Positions 33,365-42,239 are shown, counted from the first letter of the stretch. The stretch: DNA of 64,000 nt from Palsa-504 sp963705835 (GCA_963705835.1 CAVPLC010000096.1:1-64000); one strand, 5' to 3'. Notes: generated by a model from the sequence alone, not told the origin. Translations and numbers: made by a program.

Positions 33365-34396
33365 GTGACGATTGTCCGCATCGTGCTTGCTGATCCCCGG
33401 ACCGGAGGCCCGCCGGACGGCAGTGACGTGAACGGCCGGCACCTCATCGTGCTCGCCGACACAGTGCCTGCCGAGGATGGCGGTCACCGGGCGGTGCCGC
33501 TGTGGCTGCCGGGTTTGGATTTCAAGTTGCTGTGGTGGCTGCTGGACCGGCCTGCCAGGGACGCCGTGATGGCCGGTGTCCTGGAGGAGACAGCGGCCCG
33601 GCTGCTGCACGCGGCCGGGGTGGCGGTGACCGCCGTGGACATCGACCCGGCCGGCGAGGATGTGCCGGAGCTGCGCTCGGGCACGGCCGCGGCGCGGGTC
33701 GAGCTGGCCGCGGCCGCCGGAACCCGGTATGTGACGGTGAGCGCCGGGTACGGCCTGAAACTGGCGGTCGCGGCCGGGGCGCCGGTCCGGGTGGCCGATG
33801 CGGTGATGGACCGGCTCGCGGTCCCGGTCCACGGCGAGGACGTGCATGCGCCGTTCCTGCTGCCCTCGGCCGTCCGGCCGCCGGGCGATCCCGGGCAGCG
33901 GCAGCGTTTCGAGCCGCGGAACATGGCGTTCACCGACGGCCTGGACCGGTGGGAGCTGGCTGGCAGCTTCCTTGATGCCGGCCGGCCGCACTGGCAGGAC
34001 TATTCCCGCGCCGCCGCAGACGGGACCGCAGTGCTGGCCTCCGCGGTCCCGCAGCCCTCCGGGTTCGCCGTCCTGTTCCAGGAGATCTACGCCGACGACT
34101 ACCGCGGCCGCACGGTCACCTTCCGCGGGCAGCTGCGCACCACCGGCGTGGCCGGCCAGGCCGGGCTGCATCTGGCCGCGGGCCGGCCCGTCGACCCTCC
34201 CGGCGAACACCTGCGCGACCGCGGCGGCAGCAGCCTGACCGGCCCGGGCAGCAGCGACTGGACCTGGCATGACGTCACGATGCCCGTCCCCGGCGACGCT
34301 GGCGTCATCCGGTTCGGCATCTCGCTGGCCGGCCGCGGCCGCATCGAGCTGCGCAACCCGGAACTGTCCCCGGCCCGGCCGGGAACCCGGGAGTAA
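33365..34396 (+). CDS. DUF151 bifunctional-nuclease-like domain plus jelly-roll domain
   Basis: 343 residues from GTG 33365 with GGAGG five bases upstream. Residues 1-165 match the DUF151/BFN nuclease fold (AARLLHAAGVAVTAVDID, VSAGYGLKLAVAAGAPVRVADAVMDRL), although the usual RPSDAIALA box reads AGYGLKLA. Residues about 180-340 are a beta-rich domain with AFTDGLDRWELAGSF, DYRGRTVTFRGQLRT and IRFGISLAGRGRIELRNPEL, which often caps bacterial regulators. It overlaps no gene, but an in-line sigma-fusion gene starts eight bases after it, so they form one operon. Role unknown; nuclease activity is not certain. Confidence 0.75.
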   Translation: MTIVRIVLADPRTGGPPDGSDVNGRHLIVLADTVPAEDGGHRAVPLWLPGLDFKLLWWLLDRPARDAVMAGVLEETAARLLHAAGVAVTAVDIDPAGEDVPELRSGTAAARVELAAAAGTRYVTVSAGYGLKLAVAAGAPVRVADAVMDRLAVPVHGEDVHAPFLLPSAVRPPGDPGQRQRFEPRNMAFTDGLDRWELAGSFLDAGRPHWQDYSRAAADGTAVLASAVPQPSGFAVLFQEIYADDYRGRTVTFRGQLRTTGVAGQAGLHLAAGRPVDPPGEHLRDRGGSSLTGPGSSDWTWHDVTMPVPGDAGVIRFGISLAGRGRIELRNPELSPARPGTRE

Positions 34397-34404
34397 CACA
34401 GAGC

Positions 34405-35931
34405 ATGGACATCCCGGACGGCGACCTGGTCCGGCTGGCCCGCGACGGCGATCCCGCCGCGTTCCGGCTGCTGGTCGAACGGCACCTGCCGATGGCGCGC
34501 GCCCGCGCGGCCCGGCTGTGCCCGCAGCCAGACGACGCCGACGACGCCGTGCAAGACGCGTTCTTGCAGGCGTTCATCGCCCTGGACCGGCTGCGCGACC
34601 CCGACCGGTTCGCCGGCTGGCTGGGCGGCATCGTGGCCAACGTCTGCCGCGCCCAGCGGCGCCGGGCGCCGCTGACCCTGCTCGGCGACTGGCCCGAGAA
34701 CCTGCACCCGGCCTCGGCCGGCAGCCTGCCGTCGGCTGAGGACCTGGACCGCGCCGACGCGCTGGGCCGCGCGGTCGCCGGCCTGCCCCCCGGGCAGCGC
34801 CAGGCCGTCACCCTGTTCTACTACGCCGACCAGCCCGCCGGCCAGATCGCCGGCACTCCCGGCGCCGCCAAGGCCAGCCTGCACAAGGCCCGCCGCCGGC
34901 TGCGCGAGTACGTCACCGCGCACCGCCCCGACCTCATCCCCGCCACCTCCCGGAGAACCCCCATGACTGCCGTCCGCATCGCGCACGCCGACCCCTGGCC
35001 AGGACGCCAGCCAGTCGGCCTTGTGGTGCTCGCCGACGACGCCGGCCACCGGGCGCTGCCGGTCCGGCTGCCCGCCCTCGGCGTCTGGCGCCTGCTCGCC
35101 CGCTCCGACGACCGCGACCAGGAACACCCCGACGACGACGCCGGGCAGATGACCGGCCGGCTGCTGCACGCGGCCGGGATCACCGTGACCGCCGTGACCG
35201 TCACCGACCTGGGCCCGGCGGTGACCGCCACGCGGGTAGGCATCGCCGTGCCCGGCGGGACCCGGCAGGTCACCACCCGCCTGGCCGACGGCCTGGCCCT
35301 GGCGGTCATCACCGGCGCGCCGCTGGCCGTCGACGACCCGGTGATGGACCGGCTCGCCGAGCCCGTCACCGGCCCCGACCCGCTCGGCCCGTTCCGCAGC
35401 CGCCAGCAGGCACCCCCCGGGCCGCCCGAGCACACGCGGTTCGAGCCGCGCAACCTGGCGTTCACCGACGGCCTGCACCGATGGCAGCTCGATGGCACCT
35501 TCCTGCGCCAGGCCGGGTTCCACGACCAGGACTATTCCTGCACCACTGAAGACGGGCGGGTGATCCTGACCGCGGCCGTGCCCGGACCCGCCGGATTCGC
35601 CGTCCTCAGCCAGGAGATCGAACCCGACGACTACCGCGGCCGCGCCGTCACCTTCCGCGGCGACCTGCGCACCACCGACGTCGCCGACCGCGCCGGACTG
35701 GTGCTCCGCATCCCCCGCCAAGGACGGCGACCGGCCCCACCGGATCCCTGGCACGATCCCGAGAACCACTTCGCCCTCGTCAGCGGAACCGGCGACTGGA
35801 CCCGCCACGAGGTCACCGCCCAGGTCCCGGCCGATGCCATCAGCATCATCTTCGGCGTCTTCCTGAACGGCCGCGGCCAGATCGAACTCCGCAACCCGCA
35901 ACTCGAACCACACGCGGCAACCGGTGGATAG
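34405..35931 (+). CDS. ECF sigma factor fused to DUF151 and jelly-roll domains
   Basis: 508 residues, no stop or frame change. Residues 1-75 are sigma region 2 (DLVRLARDGDPAAFRLLVERH, DDAVQDAFLQAF); residues 120-170 are region 4 (LPPGQRQAVTLFYYADQP, ASLHKARRRLREYV). Residues about 187-325 repeat the DUF151 fold of the previous gene (LLHAAGITVTAVTVTDLG, TRLADGLALAVITGAPLAVDDPV), and residues about 345-505 repeat its jelly-roll. The two genes are thus paralogous downstream of the sigma part. An ATG at 34963 with CGGAG upstream could also start the DUF151 part alone. I know no described function for this three-part architecture. Confidence 0.8.
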   Translation: MDIPDGDLVRLARDGDPAAFRLLVERHLPMARARAARLCPQPDDADDAVQDAFLQAFIALDRLRDPDRFAGWLGGIVANVCRAQRRRAPLTLLGDWPENLHPASAGSLPSAEDLDRADALGRAVAGLPPGQRQAVTLFYYADQPAGQIAGTPGAAKASLHKARRRLREYVTAHRPDLIPATSRRTPMTAVRIAHADPWPGRQPVGLVVLADDAGHRALPVRLPALGVWRLLARSDDRDQEHPDDDAGQMTGRLLHAAGITVTAVTVTDLGPAVTATRVGIAVPGGTRQVTTRLADGLALAVITGAPLAVDDPVMDRLAEPVTGPDPLGPFRSRQQAPPGPPEHTRFEPRNLAFTDGLHRWQLDGTFLRQAGFHDQDYSCTTEDGRVILTAAVPGPAGFAVLSQEIEPDDYRGRAVTFRGDLRTTDVADRAGLVLRIPRQGRRPAPPDPWHDPENHFALVSGTGDWTRHEVTAQVPADAISIIFGVFLNGRGQIELRNPQLEPHAATGG

Positions 35932-35950
35932 CAGGGAACCAGGTAACGCC

Positions 35951-36418
35951 TCAGTCGACGTGCGGGCAGGAGCCGTCGAGCCAGTCGCGGAGCTGCCGCC
36001 GCTGCGTCGGGTGGATGTCCAGGCTCTCCAGGTCGGCGGCCGCCACCCAGCAGACATCGCTGGCCTCGTCATTCGCGGCCGGGATGCCGCTGACCGGCCG
36101 GCCGAGCAGGATCAGCTCCCACTCCTGGCGGATCTCCCCGTCGGTGTAGGCGACGATGTGGCCTGGGTCGGAGTAGACGCCGAGGATGCCGGTGATCTCG
36201 GCCAGCACGCCGGTCTCCTCCTGGGTCTCGCGGATCGCGCACTGGGTGGGGGTCTCGCCGAGTTCCTGCTTGCCCATCGGGATGGCCCACTGCCCGGTGT
36301 CGCGGCGCCGCTGGAGCAGAACGCGGCCCTGGTCGTCGACGGCCAGGATGCCGCAGGCGGGTACCAGGCTGTTCGGCTTTGGCGCCGCCGGGTCGTTCCA
36401 GTACTCGACACGTCCCAT
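35951..36418 (-). CDS. Nudix hydrolase
   Basis: 155 residues from ATG 36418. The Nudix box is complete: GKQELGETPTQCAIRETQEE followed by TGV, with the catalytic Glu residues. LVPACGILAVDDQGRVLLQRR precedes it. Such enzymes cleave nucleoside diphosphate derivatives, for example oxidised nucleotides or sugar nucleotides; the substrate is not predictable. It lies at the tRNA-Sec end of the island and is preceded on the same strand by a regulator fragment, a pairing that may once have been an operon. Confidence 0.88.
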   Translation of the reverse strand: MGRVEYWNDPAAPKPNSLVPACGILAVDDQGRVLLQRRRDTGQWAIPMGKQELGETPTQCAIRETQEETGVLAEITGILGVYSDPGHIVAYTDGEIRQEWELILLGRPVSGIPAANDEASDVCWVAAADLESLDIHPTQRRQLRDWLDGSCPHVD

Positions 36419-36426
36419 GACCTCGT

Positions 36427-36522
36427 TCAGACCTCCTCGCCGTTCCAGGGTTTCGCGGTCTCCCAGACACGCTCGAAGCAGGCGACGTAATGGTCGACCA
36501 GCTGGCCGCCGTCCAGGCGCCG
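36427..36522 (-). pseudogene. C-terminal remnant of a regulator upstream of Nudix gene
   Basis: About 31 residues end at TGA 36429: RRLDGGQLVDHYVACFERVW and then ETAKPWNGEEV, a typical C-terminus of actinobacterial XRE-type regulators. An in-frame stop lies just upstream, so only the tail remains. It sits nine bases before the Nudix ATG, on the same strand. Confidence 0.5.
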
Positions 36523-36581
36523 CGCTCAGCCGCCGTGGCCGCGGACAGGTCAGGTACTGGCGAACGTCAGACCCTGCCAAC

Positions 36582-36677
36582 TGGCGGAGGCGGACGGGAA
36601 TCGAACCCGCCAGCGCTACAGCGCAGCGCTCACCAGTTTTGAAGACTGGGGGGACCACCAGGTGCCCAGACGCCTCC
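36582..36677 (-). tRNA. selC: tRNA-Sec (anticodon TCA), CCA encoded
   Basis: On the minus strand the 96 bases start GGAGGCGTCTGGGC and end CCGCCTCCGCCA. The anticodon arm CCAGT-CTTCAAA-ACTGG carries TCA, and the long variable arm (GAGCGCTGCGCTGTAGCGCT) and eight-base acceptor-like stem are hallmarks of tRNA-Sec. The T-arm is GGCGGG-TTCGATT-CCCGTC. It decodes UGA as selenocysteine with SelA and SelB, both encoded close by. Its 3' end is duplicated at 31235, marking a possible integration site. Confidence 0.95.
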
Positions 36678-36737
36678 GCGTCGACTCTATGACCTTGCGG
36701 GTGCCCCGTCGCCCGGGACGCTGCGCAGTGCGACGGC

Positions 36738-36839
36738 TCACTCAGTACGCAGCGCCGACGCGGCCGGGATCTTCGCGGCCCAGCCTGCCGGGAGGAGCGC
36801 GCCGCCGATCATAGCCCGCAGGGCCGGGTTATCGGTCAT
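36738..36839 (-). pseudogene. C-terminal remnant of an FtsX-type ABC permease
   Basis: Thirty-three residues from an ATG at 36839, with RAMIGGALLPAGWAAKIPAA and then SALRTE before the stop at 36738. This is the usual tail of MacB/FtsX-type permeases (PARRAAR..ALRTE). The rest of the gene is missing. The remaining 36678-36979 interval holds no other gene that I can support. Confidence 0.45.
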
Positions 36840-36979
36840 GTGAGCCACGGTCGCGCAGGGCGGGCCCGTCTCGCATCGGCCTGCGGGCCGTATTCGCGCC
36901 GGCGGCCGTAGGCCGCCAGGCCTACCCCTTCGGGCTCACCCATAGGATGCGGTGAGGTCGGCGGCAGAAGGAGGGACGC

Positions 36980-38664
36980 GTGAGCGGTAACGGGCATGCG
37001 TGGTGGGAGGACGCGGTCGTCTACGAGGTGTACCCGCGTAGCTTCGCCGACGCGGACGGCAACGGCGTGGGCGACCTGCCTGGGCTCCGGTCCCGGCTGC
37101 CGTACCTGGCCGACCTCGGCGTGGACGCCATCTGGCTGACCCCGTTCTACCCGTCGCCGCTGGCCGACGGCGGCTATGACGTCAGCGACTACCGCGCGGT
37201 CGATCCGCTGCTCGGCACCATGGCCGACTTCGACGGACTGGTCAAGGACGCCGAGGCGCACCAGATCCGGGTGATCGTCGACCTCGTGCCCAACCACTGC
37301 TCCAGTGCGCACCCGCTGTTCCGCGCCGCGCTGGCGGCGCCGCCGGGCAGCCGGGAACGGGCCATGTTCATCTTCCGCGACGGCCGCGGCGAGCACGGCG
37401 AACTGCCGCCGAACAACTGGCTGTCGCAGTTCGGCGGCATCGCCTGGACCCGGGTGACCGAGGCCGACGGCAGCCCCGGGCAGTGGTACCTGCACCTGTT
37501 CGACACCGGCCAGCCGGACTGGAACTGGCGTAACGAGCATGTTCACGTCTTCTTCGAGGGCGTGATCAGGTTCTGGCTCGACCGCGGCGTGGCGGGCCTG
37601 CGGGTCGACGTGGCGCACGGCATCTACAAGGACCCCGAGCTGCCCGACCTCGCCGATCCCGACCACCTGGTTACCGCGGTGAACGCGCCTTCGGCCTACC
37701 ATCACCGGCCGGAGCTGCAGCAGCTGTACCGGTCCTGGCGGGCCATCCTGGACTCCTACCCGGCGGACGTGTTCCCCGGAGCGCGGACGGCGGTCGGCGA
37801 GGTGTGGTACGACGTGCCGGAGACCCTGCGGCCGTACCTCGCAGTCCGGCGGCCTGCCGCAGGTGTTCAACTTCCAGCTGATCATGGCCAGCTGGGGACT
37901 GGCCGGGTTCCGCGACGCGATCGACCCGATTCTCGCGCTGGCCGACGGTTCGCGCGCGCCGTGGGTGATCGGCAACCACGACGTGCCCCGGCCGGTGACC
38001 CGATACCGGCTGGACGACGGGCTGACCCGGGACACGATCGAACGCCTCATCAGCCTGGGCCCCGCCCGGGCCGATGTCGGGGTCCGGCGGGCCCGGGCCG
38101 CGGCCCTGCTGCTGCTCGCGCTGCCCGGATCGGCGTACGTCTACCAGGGCGAGGAGCTGGGCTTGCCTGAGGTCCTCGACCTGCCCGCCTCCGCGCGCCA
38201 GGATCCCAGGTTCCGGCGCACCGGGGGTCGGCTGATCGGGCGCGACGGGTGCCGCGTGCCGCTGCCCTGGACCAGCGCCGGGGTTGATCTCGGCTTCTCG
38301 GAGACGCCCTCGCCCGCGCCACCCTGGCTCCCCCAGCCAGCGGACTGGGACCGCTACAGCGTCGAGGCGCAGCTCGCCGACCAGGATTCGTTCCTCAGCC
38401 TGTACCGGGCGGCCCTGCGGCTGCGCCGCGATCACCCGGCACTGGGCCGGGGCACCCTGCGCTGGCTCGGCGGGCCCGACGACCCGCAGAGCACGGGGAC
38501 TGCTCTGCTTTGCCCGCGAGCCGGGATTCATCTTCGCGCTCAACCTGGGCGATGCCCCGGTGCCGCTTCCGCCGCATCGCGAGATCCTGCTCGCCAGCGA
38601 GCCAGACCCGCTCGGCGCCGACGGCCGCCTGCCGCGCGACGTCGCGGTATGGCTGTCCGCTTGA
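36980..38664 (+). CDS. GH13 alpha-glucosidase/oligo-1,6-glucosidase, frameshifted twice
   Basis: From GTG 36980 (GGAGG six bases before) the frame starts AVVYEVYPRSFADADGNGVGD, then DAIWLTPFYPSPLADGGYDV, IVDLVPNH and the nucleophile region GLRVDVAHG. A shift at about 37838-37846 continues SGGLPQVFNFQLI, with acid/base EVWYD just before it and WVIGNHDVPR after. A second shift at about 38495-38505 leads to LLCFAREPGFIFALNLGD. About 560 residues, normal for GH13 subfamily 23/30 maltose-type glucosidases acting in the cytosol on short glucans or trehalose-related sugars. Both breaks look like indels. Confidence 0.82.
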
Positions 38665-38677
38665 CTAACCTGGGGTC

Positions 38678-38968
38678 ATGCCGAAGGTGAGGGTACCGCG
38701 CAAGAACGTTACGCCTGGCGAGCTCGTGACGGTGCTCAGCCGAAGGCTGGGCAGCGGATACCAGGTGGAAAGCAACGGCGACGGCCGGGTCACCGTCCGT
38801 AGGAGTGCGCTGCTGTACGCGAACATCTCGATCGCCGACACCCCGGGCGCGTCGGTGTTCCGGGTGCACGGCGGCGGTTTCCTCTTCCTCCGGGTCGCTA
38901 ATACCTTTAGTACCGCCCGCCGCGTCGCCGACGCGCTCCGCCGCTCCCCTGAGTTCCGCAGCCTTTGA
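38678..38968 (+). CDS. Small conserved hypothetical protein
   Basis: 96 residues starting MPKVRVPRKNVTPGELVTVL, with SNGDGRVTVRRSALLYANIS and HGGGFLFLRVANTFSTARRV. A compact alpha/beta sequence of this type is found as a stand-alone gene in actinobacteria. No motif suggests an activity. It starts 13 bases after the GH13 gene and is convergent with selB, so it probably shares the GH13 transcript. Confidence 0.6.
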   Translation: MPKVRVPRKNVTPGELVTVLSRRLGSGYQVESNGDGRVTVRRSALLYANISIADTPGASVFRVHGGGFLFLRVANTFSTARRVADALRRSPEFRSL

Positions 38969-40751
38969 GCTAACCGGAGGCGGCGGCGGTCGTCGGGGAG
39001 GCGCTGGGTGACGCCGGCCCGGTCCAGGTATTCCAGCAGCGGGATGGCCACCCGCCGGGTGGTGCCCAGGGCCTGCCTGGCCTCGGCGGCTGTGAACGGC
39101 TGGGGCAGCCGGGCCAGCGCCCGGGCCGCCTCGGCTTCGGCGCCCGGGGCCAGCACGATCTGCTCGGTCACCCGCAGCAGCAGGCCAGCCCGCGCGGCGG
39201 CGCCGATGGCTCGCGGGTCCAGGCCGAGCTCGCGCAGCCGTCCCGCCTCCGGGGCCGTGAACGGCGCGCCGGCCAGGTCGGCCAGCACGGCTTCCACGCC
39301 CGCCATCAGATGAGCGGGCAGCGGAGGCTGGGATTCCCTGGTCTTGCCGGCCACCAGGTAGCCGCCGCTCAGCTGCACCGGCGGCTGCTGGGCCAGGGCT
39401 TCGATCAGAGCCCGGTCCGGCAGGCCCAGGGCGGCCCGGGCCGCCTCGGGCGGCATGCCGATGGCGAGCGGGTCGCGGCGGGCGTGGGCGGCGACCGCTT
39501 CGGCCAGCCGGTTGCGCTGGTCGCGCCAGTGGCCGGGATCGGCGATCCATCCGTTGGCCACGGGCGCCATCGCGCAGGTCAGGCCCATGGCGGCCAGCGC
39601 GCTGGCCTTCAGCAGCCCGTGCCGTCGCAGCAGGTCGTCGGCGGCTGGGCCGTTCGGGCCAGGCCGCGAGCTCGCGGCCGGCTGCGGCGGCGGCTCCGCG
39701 CCGCGCCAGCGCGGGCGGCGCCACGTCGAGCACGGTGGCGCCCAGGATCACCACGCCCGCGCTGCCCGGGTCGCGGAGCAGGACGCGGTCCCCCACGTGC
39801 AGCGGCAGCGGGTCGCGGAGCGTGAGCCGGGCGATCGCGCGGTCCTCGGGGCCCAGCGGCCGGATGCGCGCCAGCGTCCGGGCCGACCCGATGTGCAGGG
39901 TCACGTCGGGCGGCAGCCGGAGCTGGCCGTGGCGCGACAGCCTGACGTCGGCGAGCCTGGTCATCGTCCAGCGCCCGGCGTCCACCAGGGCCATCCCCCG
40001 AGCCGGGATGTCCGCGGGCAGGCCGCGCAGGTTGAGGGCGACCCGGGCCACGCCGCGGACCGCCGGGACGGGCTCGTTCAGTGACTCGATGCCGCGGATC
40101 CTGGCCGGGCGCATGGACGGGGTGAGCAGCAGTTCCTGTCCGGTGCGGACGGTCCCGGCGGGCAGCGTGCCGGTGACGACCGTGCCGCTGCCCCTGATGC
40201 TGAACGACCGGTCCACCCAGAGCCGGACCGGCGCCTCGGGGTCGGGGACGGGCAGCGAGGCGACCAGGGCGGCCAGCGCCGCCCGCAGTTCGGGCAGCCC
40301 GGCGCCGGTCACCGCGCTCACCGCCACCGCCTGGACGGCGCCCAGGCTGGTGGCGGCGATCATGTCCAGCCGCCTGCCGGGTCGCGGGGCCCGGATCGGC
40401 CAGATCCGAGCGGGTCACGGCGAGCAGGCCGTGCCGGATGCCGACCGCGTCGATCGCGGCCAGGTGCTCGGCGGACTGCGGCATCCAGCCGCCGTCCGCG
40501 GCCACCACGAACAGCACGGCGGGCACCGGGCCGACGCCGGCCAGCATGTTCGGCACGAAGCGCTCGTGACCTGGCACGTCGACGAAGGCCAGGCGCTCCC
40601 CGCCGGGGAGCTTCATCCAGGCGAACCCGAGGTCGATGGTCAGCCCCCGGCGCCGCTCCTCGGCCCACCGGTCAGGCTCCATCCCGGTCAGCGCCCGCAC
40701 CAGCGCCGACTTCCCGTGATCCACGTGCCCCGCGGTCGCGATCACCTGCAT
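38969..40751 (-). CDS. selB: Selenocysteine-specific elongation factor SelB, frameshifted twice
   Basis: ATG 40751 opens MQVIATAGHVDHGKSALVRAL (G1), then DVPGHERFVPNMLAG (G3) and TRSDL (G4). A shift at about 40372-40382 passes to DMIAATSLGAVQAVAVSAVT and the beta domains (FSIRGSGTVVTGTLPAGTVR); a second at about 39650-39665 gives DLLRRHGLLKASALAAMG and winged-helix repeats that read the SECIS RNA. About 590 residues. SelB delivers Sec-tRNA to UGA codons. The 3' end is ambiguous: the last frame stays open to 38665, across the opposing small gene. The two breaks are more likely errors than decay, since selA and selC are intact. Confidence 0.82.
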
Positions 40752-40767
40752 GGACACGCCCCGCGGC

Positions 40768-40820
40768 CATGATCATGGGCAGAAATGGTCGCTATTCGGC
40801 CAAAACTACCCATGATCATG
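40768..40820. repeat. 53-bp palindrome between selA and selB
   Basis: CATGATCATGGGCAGAAATG plus GTCG (40768-40791) and CGGCCAAAACTACCCATGAT plus CATG (40797-40820) are inverted with three mismatch spots around a five-base loop CTATT. The outer 12 bases are perfect. It fills almost the whole gap between the selA stop and the selB start. It could be a transcription attenuator, a palindromic insertion, or a binding site. Confidence 0.6.
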
Positions 40821-40824
40821 AAAA

Positions 40825-42156
40825 TCACCTCGGCGCGGCGGCAAGGATGGCAGCTACCAAGGGTTCGTCTTGCTCCGGCAGGACTGAGCGCAGATCCAGC
40901 AACAAGCGCCCGGCCTCCAGGCGGCCGACCACGGCGGGAACCTCGCCCCGCCCCACCGGCGCGCCGCAGCGTAGCGGGACCGCTAGCGCCTCGGGCACGC
41001 TCACCGCCGCGCTGGGCAGTTCGACACCCGGCGCGCCCCCGCCACCGACAGCTGCTTTGGCTGTAACCACGTGCGCGTCGAGGCCTGTCCCGACCGCACG
41101 CATGACGATCCGTTCGGCCCGATCAAAGAGGGAAGCCGGATCGGCGGCCAGCGCCTGGCCGACCGGCGGTACCGGTCCGGCGAGGGTGGCCTCCAGGGCG
41201 GCGAGAGTGAGCTTGTCGACGCGAAGCGCGCGGGCGAGCGGGTGGCGGGTCAGGCGGCGTACCAGGTCGGCGCGGCCGAGCAGCAGGCCGGCCTGGGGGC
41301 CGCCGAGCAGCTTGTCGCCGCTCGCGGTGACCAGAGCGGCGCCGTCGCGAAGCGCGGTCGCGGCGCTCGGCTCGGCGGGCAGCAGCGGGTGCGGGGCGAG
41401 CAGCCCGGACCCGATGTCGAACACGACGGGGACGCCGTGGCTGCCGCCCAGTTCGGCCAGTTCGGGGACGCCGACGGCGGCGGTGAAGCCCTCGATGCGG
41501 AAGTTGGACGGGTGCACCTTGAGGATGAAGGCGGTCCGCGGGCCGGTGGCCTCGGCGTAGTCCGCGGCCGTGGTCCTGTTGGTGGTGCCGACCTCGCGCA
41601 GCGTCGCGCCGGTCGAGGTCAGCAGGTCGGGCAGCCGAAACCGGTCACCGATCTCGATCAGCTCGCCGCGGCTGACCACGATCTCCCGGGAGCCTGGTCC
41701 GGCCAGCGCGGTCGCGGCGAGGACGAGCGCGGCCGCGTTGTTGTTCACCACGGCCACCGCCTCGGCGGCGGGGACGGCGCGGGCCAGGGCGTCCAGCGCG
41801 CCCGCGCCGCGGCGGGCCCGCACCCCGGTGGCCAGGTCGAACTCCAGGTCACAGTGGCCCGCCGCCGCCGCGATCGCGTCCACCGCCGCGGCGGACAGCG
41901 GGGCTCGGCCCAGGTTGGTGTGCACCAGCACCCCGGTCGCGTTGATCACCGGGGTCAGCCCGGCGGCGTGGGCGGGCAGTTCGGCGACGGCGGCGTCGGC
42001 AACCTGGTCCGGGCCGATCTGGCCGTCCCTGGCCCGCTGCTGCGCGCGGGCCACCGCCGCCTTGACCAGGGCCCGGCCCAGCCTGCGCTCGGCCGCCGCC
42101 AGCCTCGGGTCGGCCAGCAGCAGGTCGGTGCGCGGGACGAGGCGGCGGGTGTCCAC
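40825..42156 (-). CDS. selA: L-seryl-tRNA(Sec) selenium transferase SelA
   Basis: 443 residues from GTG 42156; an open extension to 42237 is unlike the family. SelA converts Ser-tRNA-Sec to Sec-tRNA-Sec with selenophosphate. The N-terminal LVPRTDLLLADPRL, the GVLVHTNLGRAPLS substrate motif and the PLP lysine in VTASGDKLLGGPQAG are present. Also CDLEFDLATGVRARRGA and VHPSNFRIEGF. Upstream partner SelD is not in the window. selA and selB lie in the same direction as selC, and the palindrome separates them. Confidence 0.93.
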   Translation of the reverse strand: MDTRRLVPRTDLLLADPRLAAAERRLGRALVKAAVARAQQRARDGQIGPDQVADAAVAELPAHAAGLTPVINATGVLVHTNLGRAPLSAAAVDAIAAAAGHCDLEFDLATGVRARRGAGALDALARAVPAAEAVAVVNNNAAALVLAATALAGPGSREIVVSRGELIEIGDRFRLPDLLTSTGATLREVGTTNRTTAADYAEATGPRTAFILKVHPSNFRIEGFTAAVGVPELAELGGSHGVPVVFDIGSGLLAPHPLLPAEPSAATALRDGAALVTASGDKLLGGPQAGLLLGRADLVRRLTRHPLARALRVDKLTLAALEATLAGPVPPVGQALAADPASLFDRAERIVMRAVGTGLDAHVVTAKAAVGGGGAPGVELPSAAVSVPEALAVPLRCGAPVGRGEVPAVVGRLEAGRLLLDLRSVLPEQDEPLVAAILAAAPR

Positions 42157-42239
42157 GTGGCGAAGATACCTCTCGGCCCGGGGAATACCACGCGCCGGTC
42201 CGGGTAGGGGCGTGGCGGTCAGGCCCGCTAACCACACAC

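Larger units (their letters stand above)
31235..36609. mobile_element. Putative tRNA-Sec-associated genomic island remnant (5.4 kb)
   Basis: The segment lies between the tRNA-Sec gene and a direct repeat of its 3' end. It holds a DUF222/HNH endonuclease, a sliver of acyl-CoA dehydrogenase, the DUF151/sigma pair, a Nudix gene and a fragment of a regulator. No integrase is visible, so the element may be decayed or was mobilised in trans. In mycobacteria the related 13E12 family is linked to phage attachment. The boundary assignment is inference from the repeat. Confidence 0.4.
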
